From assembly GCF_010501015.1 (NCBI RefSeq), contig NZ_QVML01000002.1, positions 186,001 through 250,000 on the forward strand: 64,000 bases of DNA, written 5' to 3'. The stretch is from Bacteroides sp. 214. GTDB taxonomy: Bacteria > Bacteroidota > Bacteroidia > Bacteroidales > Bacteroidaceae. Under the pieces are notes generated by a model. That model saw only the letters and a program-made list of their open reading frames with translations. It made no database searches and was not told where the DNA came from. The position numbers were made by a program, and so were the translations under genes. Shown here in pieces: positions 1 through 8,120 of the stretch (position 1 is the first letter of the stretch; every line of letters begins with the position of its first letter).

Positions 1-639
1 TATCATGGCCAGATTAGCTTTAATGATATCCTCGATAAACATGATGTAGTAATCGTTTTTTATGCGTGGTAGCTCTATAAAACGAGGTACTTTGCTGTGT
101 GGTATTTTTAGTACGTAGTATGCAGTCTCTTTTGTAGCCACACTAATTAATCGTACGGCAAGGTACAATCGCTCGTCTCGCAGAAAGGATATCACTTTAT
201 CCTTGCCAATGGGCACTGGTTGCAGGAACGGAAAGACTTCCTCTCTGAAAAAATCTTTTATGTATTCCTGATGAAATGGTTCGAGCTCTTTTTGGCTTTG
301 ATAAAAAATGATGTTGTTCTTGCGTAAAGCGGGCAGTATCTTCCTCTCGTAAATTTGAATACGTTTTTCCAGTTGCCTGTTTACCTCATTACTGATGTCG
401 GTAAGCAGGTCTTTGGATGATTGTACATCTTCGTCGCTGTTTCTTGCTATACCCGAAGCTGCGGCACGGTGGTCGGCAACTCGTACCTTGTAGAATTCTT
501 CGAGATTGGAAGAGTAAATGGAAATGAAGTTTATGCGTTCATATAACGGTAGCTTGTCATCATCGGCTTCGAGCAGTACCCGGTAGTTGAATGACAGCCA
601 ACTTATATCTCTTTTGAAATAATTATATGTGGTTTGCAT
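1..639 (-). CDS. ppk1: Polyphosphate kinase 1, N-terminal part (runs off window)
   Basis: Only the first 213 codons lie in the window; the 3' end is beyond base 1. Translation from the ATG at 639 gives a protein starting MQTTYNYFKRDISWLSFN, followed by LLEADDDKLPLYERINF and IYSSNLEEFYKVRVADH, which is the typical amino-terminal domain of Ppk1. The family makes long-chain polyphosphate from ATP using a phospho-histidine intermediate; that catalytic part is outside the window. The gene is divergent from the phosphodiesterase gene at 692, with 52 bp between the starts. Confidence 0.93.
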   Translation of the reverse strand, partial: MQTTYNYFKRDISWLSFNYRVLLEADDDKLPLYERINFISIYSSNLEEFYKVRVADHRAAASGIARNSDEDVQSSKDLLTDISNEVNRQLEKRIQIYERKILPALRKNNIIFYQSQKELEPFHQEYIKDFFREEVFPFLQPVPIGKDKVISFLRDERLYLAVRLISVATKETAYYVLKIPHSKVPRFIELPRIKNDYYIMFIEDIIKANLAMI

Positions 640-663
640 AAAAACTCTTTTGCTCAAAAATAC

Positions 664-671
664 TACCTTTG
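664..671 (+). promoter_or_regulatory. Probable -7 promoter box (TACCTTTG)
   Basis: TACCTTTG fits the Bacteroidetes -7 consensus TAnnTTTG and sits 20 bp before the ATG at 692. No well-spaced TTTG -33 box is visible. It supports ATG 692 rather than an upstream in-frame start at 629. Confidence 0.5.
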
Positions 672-691
672 CCGTAATAAACAAAGAAATT

Positions 692-1183
692 ATGACAAAA
701 ATAGGACTCTTGTCGGATACACATGCTTATTGGGATGAGAAATACCTGCACTATTTTGAAGGTTGTGACGAAATATGGCATGCCGGAGACATTGGTTCGA
801 TGGAGGTAGTGGATAAACTGAATGCTTTTCGTCCGTTGCGCGCTGTGTACGGAAATATTGACGGACAAGACATTCGCAAACTCTTTCCGGAGCGGAACCG
901 GTTTGTTATTGATAGCGCAGAGGTGCTGATTAAGCACATCGGTGGCTATCCCGGCAATTACGATTCTTCTATCGTGGGAAGTATTCTGGCTAAACCACCC
1001 AAACTATTTATTAGCGGACATTCGCATATCCTGAAAGTGAAATATGATAAAACACTCGATATGTTACATATCAATCCGGGTGCTGCCGGTCTTTCGGGAT
1101 TTCACAAGGTGCGCACGCTCGTGCGGTTTACAATAGATAATGGCTCGTTTAAGGATTTGGAAGTAGTAGAACTTGCCGGGTAG
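692..1183 (+). CDS. YfcE/MJ0936-type metallophosphoesterase
   Basis: A 163-aa calcineurin-like phosphoesterase. The metal-binding motifs are all present: SDTH at the start, GDIG, GNID, GHSH and the closing NPGA. This small single-domain type belongs to the YfcE/MJ0936 family, whose members are Mn-dependent phosphodiesterases; the physiological substrate is unknown. A longer reading frame starts at 629, but it would overlap the -7 box at 664 and adds 21 residues unlike the family, so ATG 692 is preferred. Confidence 0.85.
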   Translation: MTKIGLLSDTHAYWDEKYLHYFEGCDEIWHAGDIGSMEVVDKLNAFRPLRAVYGNIDGQDIRKLFPERNRFVIDSAEVLIKHIGGYPGNYDSSIVGSILAKPPKLFISGHSHILKVKYDKTLDMLHINPGAAGLSGFHKVRTLVRFTIDNGSFKDLEVVELAG

Positions 1184-1290
1184 AGGGGTGCTCTAACTTT
1201 TCATACAATTGTTTTGTAAGCTCAGAAAACTTCCCTTTCTTTGCGATATAGATGCGATTTTACGTTTAAACAAAATAACACCAAGATATA

Positions 1291-2430
1291 ATGAAAACTT
1301 ATTTAGTTACAGGGGCAGCCGGGTTTATCGGCGCTAATTATTTGAAATATTTGTTGTCTAAACACGATGATGTAAAAGTTGTTGTGCTCGATGCTTTGAC
1401 CTATGCCGGCAATTTAGGAACCATCATAAGTGATATTGACGATGAGCACTGCGTGTTTGTGAAAGGAGATATCTGTAGCCGCGAATTGGCCGATGATTTG
1501 TTTAGCAAATATAAATTTGATTACGTAGTAAACTTTGCCGCCGAGAGCCATGTAGACAGGAGTATTGAAAACCCACAGTTGTTTCTTATTACCAATATCT
1601 TGGGAACACAAAACCTACTCGATGCGGCTACCCGTGCCTGGGTGATGGGCAAAGATGCAAACGGTTATCCTACCTGGCGCAAAGGTGTACGCTTTCATCA
1701 GGTATCGACCGATGAGGTATATGGCTCGCTTGGAGCAGAAGGTTACTTTACCGAAACAACTCCAATAGATCCTCATAGCCCTTACAGTGCATCAAAAGCA
1801 AGTGCCGACTTCTTTGTGCAGGCGTATCACGACACGTTTAAAATGCCGGTTACCATAACCCGTTGCTCAAATAATTATGGTCCGTATCATTTCCCTGAAA
1901 AGCTGATTCCGCTTATTATTAAGAATATTCTAGAAGGTAAGAAGCTTCCCGTTTATGGAGATGGTATGAACGTGCGCGACTGGCTCTATGTAGAAGACCA
2001 TTGCAAAGCCATCGACTTGGTAGTTCGCAAGGGTACCGAAGGACAGGTCTACAACGTAGGCGGACATAATGAGAAGACAAATATTGATATCGTAAAATTA
2101 ACCATCTCGACCGTGCATCGTCTGATGACCGAGAAACCCGAGTATCGCGAAATTCTTAAAAAGAAGGACTTGAATGAGAAAGGGGAAATCAGCATCGAAT
2201 GGATAAACAACGACCTGATAACCTTTGTGAAAGACAGGCTCGGACACGACCAGCGTTACGCCATAGACCCCACTAAAATTACCAATGAATTGGGCTGGGT
2301 GCCCGAAACAAGTTTTGAAGTTGGCATTGTAAGAACCATCGAGTGGTATCTTAACAATCAGGCATGGGTGAAGGAAGTGACATCGGGCGATTACCAAAAA
2401 TATTACGAAAATATGTACGACAAGCGCTGA
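1291..2430 (+). CDS. rfbB: dTDP-glucose 4,6-dehydratase
   Basis: A 379-aa extended short-chain dehydrogenase. It has the NAD-binding GAAGFIG near residue 8, STDEVYG at 139-145 and the catalytic YSASK at 165-169. RfbB converts dTDP-glucose to dTDP-4-keto-6-deoxyglucose, the entry step to L-rhamnose and related deoxysugars. It is a little longer than the usual 340-360 aa because of an insertion around 275-310. It stands alone: rfbA, rfbC and rfbD are not adjacent. It is convergent with menA, with only 5 bp between the stops. Confidence 0.93.
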   Translation: MKTYLVTGAAGFIGANYLKYLLSKHDDVKVVVLDALTYAGNLGTIISDIDDEHCVFVKGDICSRELADDLFSKYKFDYVVNFAAESHVDRSIENPQLFLITNILGTQNLLDAATRAWVMGKDANGYPTWRKGVRFHQVSTDEVYGSLGAEGYFTETTPIDPHSPYSASKASADFFVQAYHDTFKMPVTITRCSNNYGPYHFPEKLIPLIIKNILEGKKLPVYGDGMNVRDWLYVEDHCKAIDLVVRKGTEGQVYNVGGHNEKTNIDIVKLTISTVHRLMTEKPEYREILKKKDLNEKGEISIEWINNDLITFVKDRLGHDQRYAIDPTKITNELGWVPETSFEVGIVRTIEWYLNNQAWVKEVTSGDYQKYYENMYDKR

Positions 2431-2435
2431 GTTTC

Positions 2436-3329
2436 TTAGTTTAGCGCTAACCCAATAGTTAGTAAAAGTCCAATGAGCAGCATATTGCGCGAAGTTTCGC
2501 CCAATATGCTGTTTAGTTTTTTACCACTACGTATCTTCGACATTTTCTGCCAGGTAAGGATGTGCGGAATAATATATAGTTGTGGTAGCCATGCCGCGTA
2601 ATGATATCCCCAGATAAGAAATAACAAGCAGCAACCTGCAGCCGCTAAACCCAATGCCAAGTACAAATATCTGCCAAACGGTTCTCCCAAACGAACAATG
2701 ATGGTGCGTTTCCCACTTTCCTTGTCGGCCTCACGGTCCCGATAGTTATTTACCACCAGCAATGTATCAATAGTGATGCCGCAAATAAGCGATGCAACCA
2801 ATACCTGCGGAGTTATGGTAAGCGCCTGTACATGGTACGTGCCACCCACAGGAATAAATCCGAAAAAGAGCAAAACCAACACATCTCCCCAGCCATTGTA
2901 TGAAAGCGGATATGGACCAGCCGTATATAAAAAAGCAAACACCACGCACACCACACCTACAATTATCAGCTCCCAACCTCCATAGAAAAGCAGCGTGCAG
3001 CCCAGGGCACAGGCAAGGGAAACGGTAAGGAAAATGCCTGTTTTCATAGCATTTGCCGTAATCCAGCCTTGTGCACAAGCACGCTCGGGACCCAGCCGGT
3101 CGCTGCGGTCGGCTCCTTTCAAGAAGTCGAAGAGGTCGTTGATGAAATTGGCGGCAATCTGCATCAGACAGGCGAAAAGCGCGCAGACCAATGCTGGAAA
3201 CCAGTTGAACAAACCGTCCGAAAAAGCCAATGCACTACCCACCATGACGGGTATCAGTGCACCGGTCAGTGTCTTGGGGCGGGCGGCGAGCAACCATGCT
3301 TTGGGCGAGTTTATAGTAATGGGGTTCAT
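2436..3329 (-). CDS. menA: 1,4-dihydroxy-2-naphthoate polyprenyltransferase
   Basis: A 297-aa UbiA-superfamily membrane prenyltransferase with about eight hydrophobic segments. The two Asp-rich motifs are visible: NDLFDFLKGAD at about 64-74 and NNYRDREAD at about 194-202. The N-terminal AWLLAARPKTL is typical of MenA. It attaches the polyprenyl tail to DHNA in menaquinone synthesis. It starts back to back with the lipoprotein phosphoesterase gene at 3399. Confidence 0.92.
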   Translation of the reverse strand: MNPITINSPKAWLLAARPKTLTGALIPVMVGSALAFSDGLFNWFPALVCALFACLMQIAANFINDLFDFLKGADRSDRLGPERACAQGWITANAMKTGIFLTVSLACALGCTLLFYGGWELIIVGVVCVVFAFLYTAGPYPLSYNGWGDVLVLLFFGFIPVGGTYHVQALTITPQVLVASLICGITIDTLLVVNNYRDREADKESGKRTIIVRLGEPFGRYLYLALGLAAAGCCLLFLIWGYHYAAWLPQLYIIPHILTWQKMSKIRSGKKLNSILGETSRNMLLIGLLLTIGLALN

Positions 3330-3369
3330 TCTTCATTTATTTAGAATTGTTTGGCAAAGATACAATAGT

Positions 3370-3377
3370 TATATTTG
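3370..3377 (+). promoter_or_regulatory. Probable -7 promoter box (TATATTTG)
   Basis: TATATTTG matches TAnnTTTG and ends 21 bp before ATG 3399. A TTTG lies upstream at 3350-3353, but the 16-bp spacing is shorter than usual. The box overlaps a possible TTG start at 3375, arguing for the later ATG. Confidence 0.5.
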
Positions 3378-3398
3378 CTGCACAAACGTAGAAATCTC

Positions 3399-4220
3399 AT
3401 GCGAAAACTTCTTTTGCTTTTTTCCGTCTTCTATCTGCTTTGCTCCTGTGCCACGCTGAATGTGTCGCATCCGGGCATTGGGCGGGTAAAGAAGTTAACG
3501 TTTGCTCATGAGGATGTTCCGGCAGCATTCGGTGGCTTTCGATTGGTCTTTATCTCGGACTTGCATTATCCCAGTTTGTTTACTCCCAAACGCTTGCGAC
3601 AACTCGTGAAGACCGTTAATTCGCTTCGGGCAGATGTGCTTTTGCTTGGTGGCGATTATCACAATGGTTGCCAATATATGCCCGAACTTTTTGCTGCATT
3701 GGGAACCATTCGCACTACCTGCGGCACGGTTGCTGTTATGGGAAATCACGATACAGGAGTGTGCTATGAAACGATTCTCGCCCAGATGGAGTCACAGCAA
3801 ATTCGTCTGCTCGAGCAGCAACTCGATACACTATATAAGGATGGCGAACAGATTATTATTGCAGGCATAAAGAATCCTTTCGATTTGCAGAAGAATGGGG
3901 TGTCGCCTACGCTTGGGCTTGCTCCCGAAGATTTTGTTATCCTGCTGGTGCATACGCCCGATTATGTAGAAGATGTTTCCGTGGCAGGAGCCGACCTTGC
4001 TCTGGCAGGACATACGCATGGTGGACAGGTTACGTTATTTGGATTGTATGCCCCTCAAACCAATTCGCACTATGGGCAGCGATTTCGCACCGGAATGAAC
4101 CGGAACTCTGACGGCATGTCTGTTTATACTACGAATGGGTTGGGAACCTCACGAAAGAAAATACGGATGTTTGCGCCTACCGAAGTTGTTTTGATTACAT
4201 TGAGGCAGCTTCGCAAATAG
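3399..4220 (+). CDS. Lipoprotein-type calcineurin-like metallophosphoesterase
   Basis: A 273-aa protein with an N-terminal signal and lipobox (MRKLLLLFSVFYLLCSC), so probably a lipoprotein. The phosphoesterase motifs follow: ISDLHYP, LGGDYH, MGNHD, VHTPDY and GHTHGGQV. It resembles the YkuE/YaeI group, members of which hydrolyse phosphodiesters or lipid-linked substrates at the membrane; the substrate here is unknown. The last codons (ending at 4219) are copied again about 290 bp downstream, see the repeat entry at 4199-4509. Confidence 0.82.
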   Translation: MRKLLLLFSVFYLLCSCATLNVSHPGIGRVKKLTFAHEDVPAAFGGFRLVFISDLHYPSLFTPKRLRQLVKTVNSLRADVLLLGGDYHNGCQYMPELFAALGTIRTTCGTVAVMGNHDTGVCYETILAQMESQQIRLLEQQLDTLYKDGEQIIIAGIKNPFDLQKNGVSPTLGLAPEDFVILLVHTPDYVEDVSVAGADLALAGHTHGGQVTLFGLYAPQTNSHYGQRFRTGMNRNSDGMSVYTTNGLGTSRKKIRMFAPTEVVLITLRQLRK

Positions 4221-4509
4221 AGATAGCACTAATTGTCTGTACTTTAGCTGTCAACAATAGATACACAGCGCAGCATCAATTGCCGTCGGTTTTAACCGAC
4301 GGATGAGAGGATTATAATGAGCAATGGCTTTAGCCAAAAGAAAAGATTTGGCTAAAGCCAATTCAAAAAATACCTTACAGATCCGGCAGCTAAAGCAGCC
4401 GGCAATTGATCCTGAAGAACAGCTAAAGCAGCCGGCAACTGATACTAAAGAACAGCTAAAAGCAGCTGGCAACTGATACTAAAAAATAATTGAGGCAGCT
4501 TCGCAAATA
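4199..4509. repeat. REP-like composite repeat element between 21-bp direct repeats
   Basis: The 3' end of the phosphoesterase gene (4199-4219, beginning ATTGAGGCAGCTTCG) recurs exactly at 4489-4509, a 290-bp offset. Between the copies lie a 9-bp hairpin with TT loop (CCGTCGGTT / AACCGACGG, 4283-4302), a 16-bp arm hairpin with one mismatch (GGCTTTAGCC / GGCTAAAGCC, 4323-4362) and three tandem 33-bp units (4387-4419, 4420-4452, 4453-4486) containing CAGCTAAAGCAGC. No convincing gene lies inside. The palindromes are of the REP/RAYT type; no transposase gene is present in the window. Confidence 0.75.
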
Positions 4510-4517
4510 ATACTAAT

Positions 4518-4607
4518 CCATTGAGTTACGCCAATAACTCAACGAGTTATGACCATAACTCATTGCATTATGAGCATAACTTATTGCATTACGCCGCTAA
4601 CTCATTA
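4518..4607. repeat. Imperfect about 22-bp tandem repeats (TTGAGTTAYG / ATAACTCAA)
   Basis: About four degenerate units of 22-23 bp alternate GAGTTAYG and CATAACTC, so the stretch is also rich in imperfect inverted repeats. The same word family (CATTGAGTTATG...AATGCAATG) recurs at 38200-38270. It fills the gap between the phosphoesterase gene and nadD; I see no gene in it. Confidence 0.65.
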
Positions 4608-4618
4608 AGATATATTGA

Positions 4619-5197
4619 TTAAGAAGATGCGTGTAGATAATCAACCAATAATCTATACACTTCAGGGTGTAGGAAGGAGCTCACATCCTTTCCTTCTTTT
4701 ATCGCATTTCTTATGTAGGTGGAGCTAATGTCCATAACCGGTGCATCCGATAGTGTAACGGTTTGCGGTAGCGTTGCTTCGTCAATAACAAATCCCGGTC
4801 GTGGATAAATAATGATTTTGTTTTCCTCAATAACTCTTTCGCTTTGGTACCAACGGTGGAAATTAACCCAGTTATCTCCGCCTATTATTAAGTAGAATTC
4901 GCGATTGGGATAGGCCGCTTTCAGCGCATCTAGTGTATTTATGGTATAGGAAGGACGAGGCAGTGCGAACTCAAAATCTGATGCTTTGAGTTTGGGGTGG
5001 TTTCTTATAGCGGTTTGCACCAGTTGTAGCCGAAATGCATCGGGCAATAGTTCCTCTTGTTGTTTTAATGGATTTTGTGGAGAAACCAGGAACCACAACT
5101 CATCCAGTCCGGCAAACTCGCACAAATAGTTGGCAATAGCCAAGTGTGCTTTATGGATGGGGTTGAATGAGCCGCCGAAGATTCCGGTTTTTAGCAT
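4619..5197 (-). CDS. nadD: Nicotinate-nucleotide adenylyltransferase
   Basis: A 192-aa nucleotidylyltransferase of NAD synthesis, adenylating nicotinate mononucleotide. Visible motifs are [15 protein letters not shown] at the N-terminus and [10 protein letters not shown] near the C-terminus. The usual HxGH reads HKAH here, with Ala for Gly, while both histidines are retained. It follows gmk with a 2-bp gap and so is probably translated from a yicC-gmk-nadD transcript. Confidence 0.93.
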   Translation of the reverse strand: MLKTGIFGGSFNPIHKAHLAIANYLCEFAGLDELWFLVSPQNPLKQQEELLPDAFRLQLVQTAIRNHPKLKASDFEFALPRPSYTINTLDALKAAYPNREFYLIIGGDNWVNFHRWYQSERVIEENKIIIYPRPGFVIDEATLPQTVTLSDAPVMDISSTYIRNAIKEGKDVSSFLHPEVYRLLVDYLHASS

Positions 5198-5199
5198 GG

Positions 5200-5766
5200 C
5201 TATTTGCTGATAAATTCCTTTACAAGCGTGTGTGTTTCTTGTACTGCTTTCTCCAGGTCGTCGTTAACAACGATTGTATCAAACTGGTTGGCAAAACCAA
5301 GTTCGTACTCGGCTTTGGCTATGCGTTTCTCTATAACTTCGGGAGCATCGGTGCTGCGCGCGGTGAGTCGTTTGCGCAATTCTTCGATGGAAGGGGGCTG
5401 TATAAAGATGGATAAGGCCCTGTTGCCATAGTATTTCTTTATGTTCACACCGCCTACTACATCTACGTCGAACACCACGTTTTTGCCCTCTTGAAGTAAC
5501 TCTTCGATGGGAGCTTTGAGTGTGCCGTAGTAGCATCCCTGATAAACCTCTTCGTACTCAAGGAATTCGTCCTTGCTAATGTGCTCTTGAAACTTCTCGG
5601 GTGATAAGAAATAATATTCTACGCCATGTTTTTCTTTTCCACGAGGGGCACGGCTGGTTGCCGATACGGAAAAAGCCAGATTCAGGTCTTTAGTCAATAA
5701 CTCATTGATGATGGTTGATTTGCCCGATCCCGAAGGTGCCGAAAATATAATTAGTTTGCCACTCAT
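5200..5766 (-). CDS. gmk: Guanylate kinase
   Basis: A 188-aa GMP kinase (ATP + GMP to ADP + GDP). The P-loop PSGSGKST is at about 11-18, followed by the GMP-binding segment ([17 protein letters not shown]) and FDVDVVGG. Length is normal for the family. It is the middle gene of yicC-gmk-nadD, an order common in Bacteroidetes. Confidence 0.95.
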   Translation of the reverse strand: MSGKLIIFSAPSGSGKSTIINELLTKDLNLAFSVSATSRAPRGKEKHGVEYYFLSPEKFQEHISKDEFLEYEEVYQGCYYGTLKAPIEELLQEGKNVVFDVDVVGGVNIKKYYGNRALSIFIQPPSIEELRKRLTARSTDAPEVIEKRIAKAEYELGFANQFDTIVVNDDLEKAVQETHTLVKEFISK

Positions 5767-5778
5767 AGCCTAAAGCTC

Positions 5779-6657
5779 TTATAATAAGTTTAATACCTGC
5801 TCCTTTATTTGTTCCAGTTCATCCTTCATCTGCACTACGATTTTTTGCATCTCGGAGTGATTGGATTTGCTGCCTAAGGTGTTTATTTCGCGTCCCATTT
5901 CCTGTGCGATGAATCCAAGTTTCTTTCCTTGTCCGCTATTACCCTCCATGGTGTCGATGAAATATTTCAGATGATTGGTGAGGCGTTGTTTCTCTTCGTT
6001 TATGTCCAGTCGCTCAATGTAAAAAATGAGTTCCTGCTCCAGTCTATTTTTGTCATAATCTACGCTGAGAGTCTTCTCTAAAGCTTCGGTAATGCGTTCT
6101 CTTACTTTCTCTACGCGCTCTTTTTCGTAAGGAACCACTGCTTCGAGCAAGCTGTAAATGGTTTGTATATTATGATTGAGTTTATCTACCAGTGCCAGTC
6201 CCTCTTGTTTGCGAAACTCCACCAACTGACTAACTGCTGTTTTAATGGCTTCGTGCACCACTTGCCACTCCTCCTCACTTAATTCCTGAATCTCTGCCTT
6301 AGACATTACATCCGGCATACGCAGCAATGTTTGAAACCAATCCGAAGGAACTGGAATACTCAATGTGTCCGATATGGCGTTTATTTGTTTATAATAACCC
6401 TCTACCAAAGCCATATTGATAGTTGTCACAGCTTCAGCAGTATCTTTCTTTTCTATCCAAAGGCTGAAGTCTACCTTACCTCGCTCTAACTGTTTAGACA
6501 ATTCGGTACGTATTTCTATCTCTTTTTCGCGATATATGGGAGCTATGCGGGTGGATAAATCAAGTGCTTTGCTATTGAGCGATTTGATTTCTACATTTAT
6601 CTTTTTGTCGGGTAATTCGGCTGTGGCTTTGCCGTAGCCAGTCATTGATTGTATCAT
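5779..6657 (-). CDS. yicC: YicC/YloC family endoribonuclease
   Basis: A 292-aa protein with the family start MIQSMTGYGKA and the C-terminal DUF1732 signature (GKKLGFIAQEMGREINTLGSK). Characterised YicC/YloC proteins are RNases. It is 12 bp upstream of gmk and is the first gene of the minus-strand operon. Confidence 0.9.
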   Translation of the reverse strand: MIQSMTGYGKATAELPDKKINVEIKSLNSKALDLSTRIAPIYREKEIEIRTELSKQLERGKVDFSLWIEKKDTAEAVTTINMALVEGYYKQINAISDTLSIPVPSDWFQTLLRMPDVMSKAEIQELSEEEWQVVHEAIKTAVSQLVEFRKQEGLALVDKLNHNIQTIYSLLEAVVPYEKERVEKVRERITEALEKTLSVDYDKNRLEQELIFYIERLDINEEKQRLTNHLKYFIDTMEGNSGQGKKLGFIAQEMGREINTLGSKSNHSEMQKIVVQMKDELEQIKEQVLNLL

Positions 6658-6677
6658 AATTCTGTATCAGTTTGCTG

Positions 6678-6685
6678 CAAAACTA
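6678..6685 (-). promoter_or_regulatory. Probable -7 box for yicC-gmk-nadD
   Basis: On the minus strand this reads TAGTTTTG, matching TAnnTTTG, 20 bp upstream of the yicC ATG at 6657. No properly spaced TTTG -33 box was found. Confidence 0.45.
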
Positions 6686-6730
6686 CATAAAAATATCCAT
6701 ACTCCATTCTCCATTCTCATTTCTTTTCGT

Positions 6731-6738
6731 TAGCTTTG
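6731..6738 (+). promoter_or_regulatory. Probable -7 box for the tsaB operon (TAGCTTTG)
   Basis: TAGCTTTG matches TAnnTTTG and ends 20 bp before ATG 6759. The expected TTTG at -33 is absent. Confidence 0.5.
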
Positions 6739-6758
6739 CGGGGTATTAAAGGATAATT

Positions 6759-7448
6759 ATGTCGTGTATATTACATATTGAGACTTCTACGCCTGTTTGT
6801 TCGGTTGCTGTGAGCGAAGACGGGCATACTATATTCACCAAAGAAGATTATCAAGGACCGTCTCACGCAGTGGTTTTAGGTTCCTTTGTTGATGAAGCAC
6901 TTTCCCTGATTGACAGTCATGCTATTCCGTTGGATGCCGTTGCAGTAAGCTGTGGCCCCGGTTCGTATACAGGCTTGCGCATTGGAGTATCTATGGCGAA
7001 AGGAATTTGCTACGGTCGTGAAGTTCCTTTAATTGGGTTGCCCACGCTCGAAGTTCTTTGTGTGCCTGTTTTGTTGCAACACGAATTACCCGAAGATGCG
7101 TTGCTCTGCCCCATGCTTGATGCCCGGCGTATGGAAGTTTATGCAGCAATATACGATCGCGCGTTACAAGTAAAACGCGAAACAGCCGCCGATATAATAG
7201 ATGAGAATTCCTATTTGGAGTTCTTAGAACATCAGCCGGTCTATTTCTTTGGCAATGGAGCCGCTAAGTGCAAAGAGAAAATAACCCATGCCAATGCTCA
7301 CTTTATTGATGATATACATCCGCTTGCCAAAATGATGTTCCCGCTTGCCGAGAAAGAAATGGCGAATAAGAATTTTAAAGATGTTGCTTACTTCGAACCC
7401 TTCTACCTGAAGGAGTTTGTAGCAACCCAACCCAAGAAACAACTCTAA
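6759..7448 (+). CDS. tsaB: tRNA threonylcarbamoyladenosine biosynthesis protein TsaB
   Basis: A 229-aa ASKHA-fold protein starting MSCILHIETSTPVCSVAV with the diagnostic VSCGPGSYTGLRIG and the MLDARRMEVYAA segment. TsaB pairs with TsaD and TsaE to make t6A37 in tRNA. It is the first gene of a long plus-strand cluster reaching rseP. Confidence 0.92.
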   Translation: MSCILHIETSTPVCSVAVSEDGHTIFTKEDYQGPSHAVVLGSFVDEALSLIDSHAIPLDAVAVSCGPGSYTGLRIGVSMAKGICYGREVPLIGLPTLEVLCVPVLLQHELPEDALLCPMLDARRMEVYAAIYDRALQVKRETAADIIDENSYLEFLEHQPVYFFGNGAAKCKEKITHANAHFIDDIHPLAKMMFPLAEKEMANKNFKDVAYFEPFYLKEFVATQPKKQL

Positions 7449-7481
7449 TTTTCGGTGTTAGCCGAAAAAATAAATAACTAT

Positions 7482-8096
7482 ATGCAGTATAATACACAAC
7501 GAAAAAAATTACCCCTTCCGGAATATGGAAGAAGTATTCAGAATATGGTAGATTACGCTTTGACGCTCGAAGAACGTTCCGAACGGCAGCGTTGTGCCAA
7601 TACCATTATCAATATCATGGGAGGTATGTTTCCACACCTGCGCGATGTACCCGATTTTAAGCATAAGCTTTGGGATCACTTGGCTATTATGGCCAATTTC
7701 AAGCTGGATATTGATTATCCGTATGAAATTATCGCGAAAGATAACCTCGATACCAAACCCGATCAAATACCTTATCCAAGCACTCGCATACGCTATCGTC
7801 ACTATGGCCGTACACTCGAAGTACTTATAAAGAAGGCCATGGAGTTTCCCGAAGGCGACGAAAAAAATAATCTGTTGGCATTAATAGCCAACCACATGAA
7901 GAAAGATTATATTGCCTGGAACAAAGACACGATAGATGACGGTAAGATAAACGAAGACCTGATGGAACTTTCGGGTGGTAAGCTTTGGCTAACCGATGAG
8001 GTTCTTCGCCTTATGGAGGTGCGTCAGACAATGCAGAATCGTCGTCAACCACAACAAAACCAACAACGTTCCAATCAAAGGAGATACCACAAGTAA
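7482..8096 (+). CDS. DUF4290 family protein
   Basis: A 204-aa protein from ATG 7482 (MQYNTQRKKLPLPEYGR). The conserved PEYGRxxQxMV and RCANTIINIMGGMFP segments are those of the Bacteroidetes-specific DUF4290 family; the function is unknown. A GTG at 7455 would extend it by nine residues unlike the family. The C-terminus is rich in Gln, Asn and Arg and may bind nucleic acid. It lies between tsaB and murA, a common neighbourhood in Bacteroidales. Confidence 0.85.
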   Translation: MQYNTQRKKLPLPEYGRSIQNMVDYALTLEERSERQRCANTIINIMGGMFPHLRDVPDFKHKLWDHLAIMANFKLDIDYPYEIIAKDNLDTKPDQIPYPSTRIRYRHYGRTLEVLIKKAMEFPEGDEKNNLLALIANHMKKDYIAWNKDTIDDGKINEDLMELSGGKLWLTDEVLRLMEVRQTMQNRRQPQQNQQRSNQRRYHK

Positions 8097-8120
8097 TATT
8101 TTCACTTAATACTATACACT

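Noticed and set aside
1291-2430. rfbB as part of a local dTDP-rhamnose operon
   Set aside because: No rfbA, rfbC or rfbD is nearby; the gene is convergent with menA and stands alone.
4251-4472. Minus-strand frame of 73 codons rich in CFSC/AAFSC repeats
   Set aside because: It is a translation of the 33-bp tandem repeats and hairpins, with no family resemblance.
4387-4486. 33-bp tandem repeats as a possible CRISPR array
   Set aside because: The units are contiguous without unique spacers and no cas genes are present.
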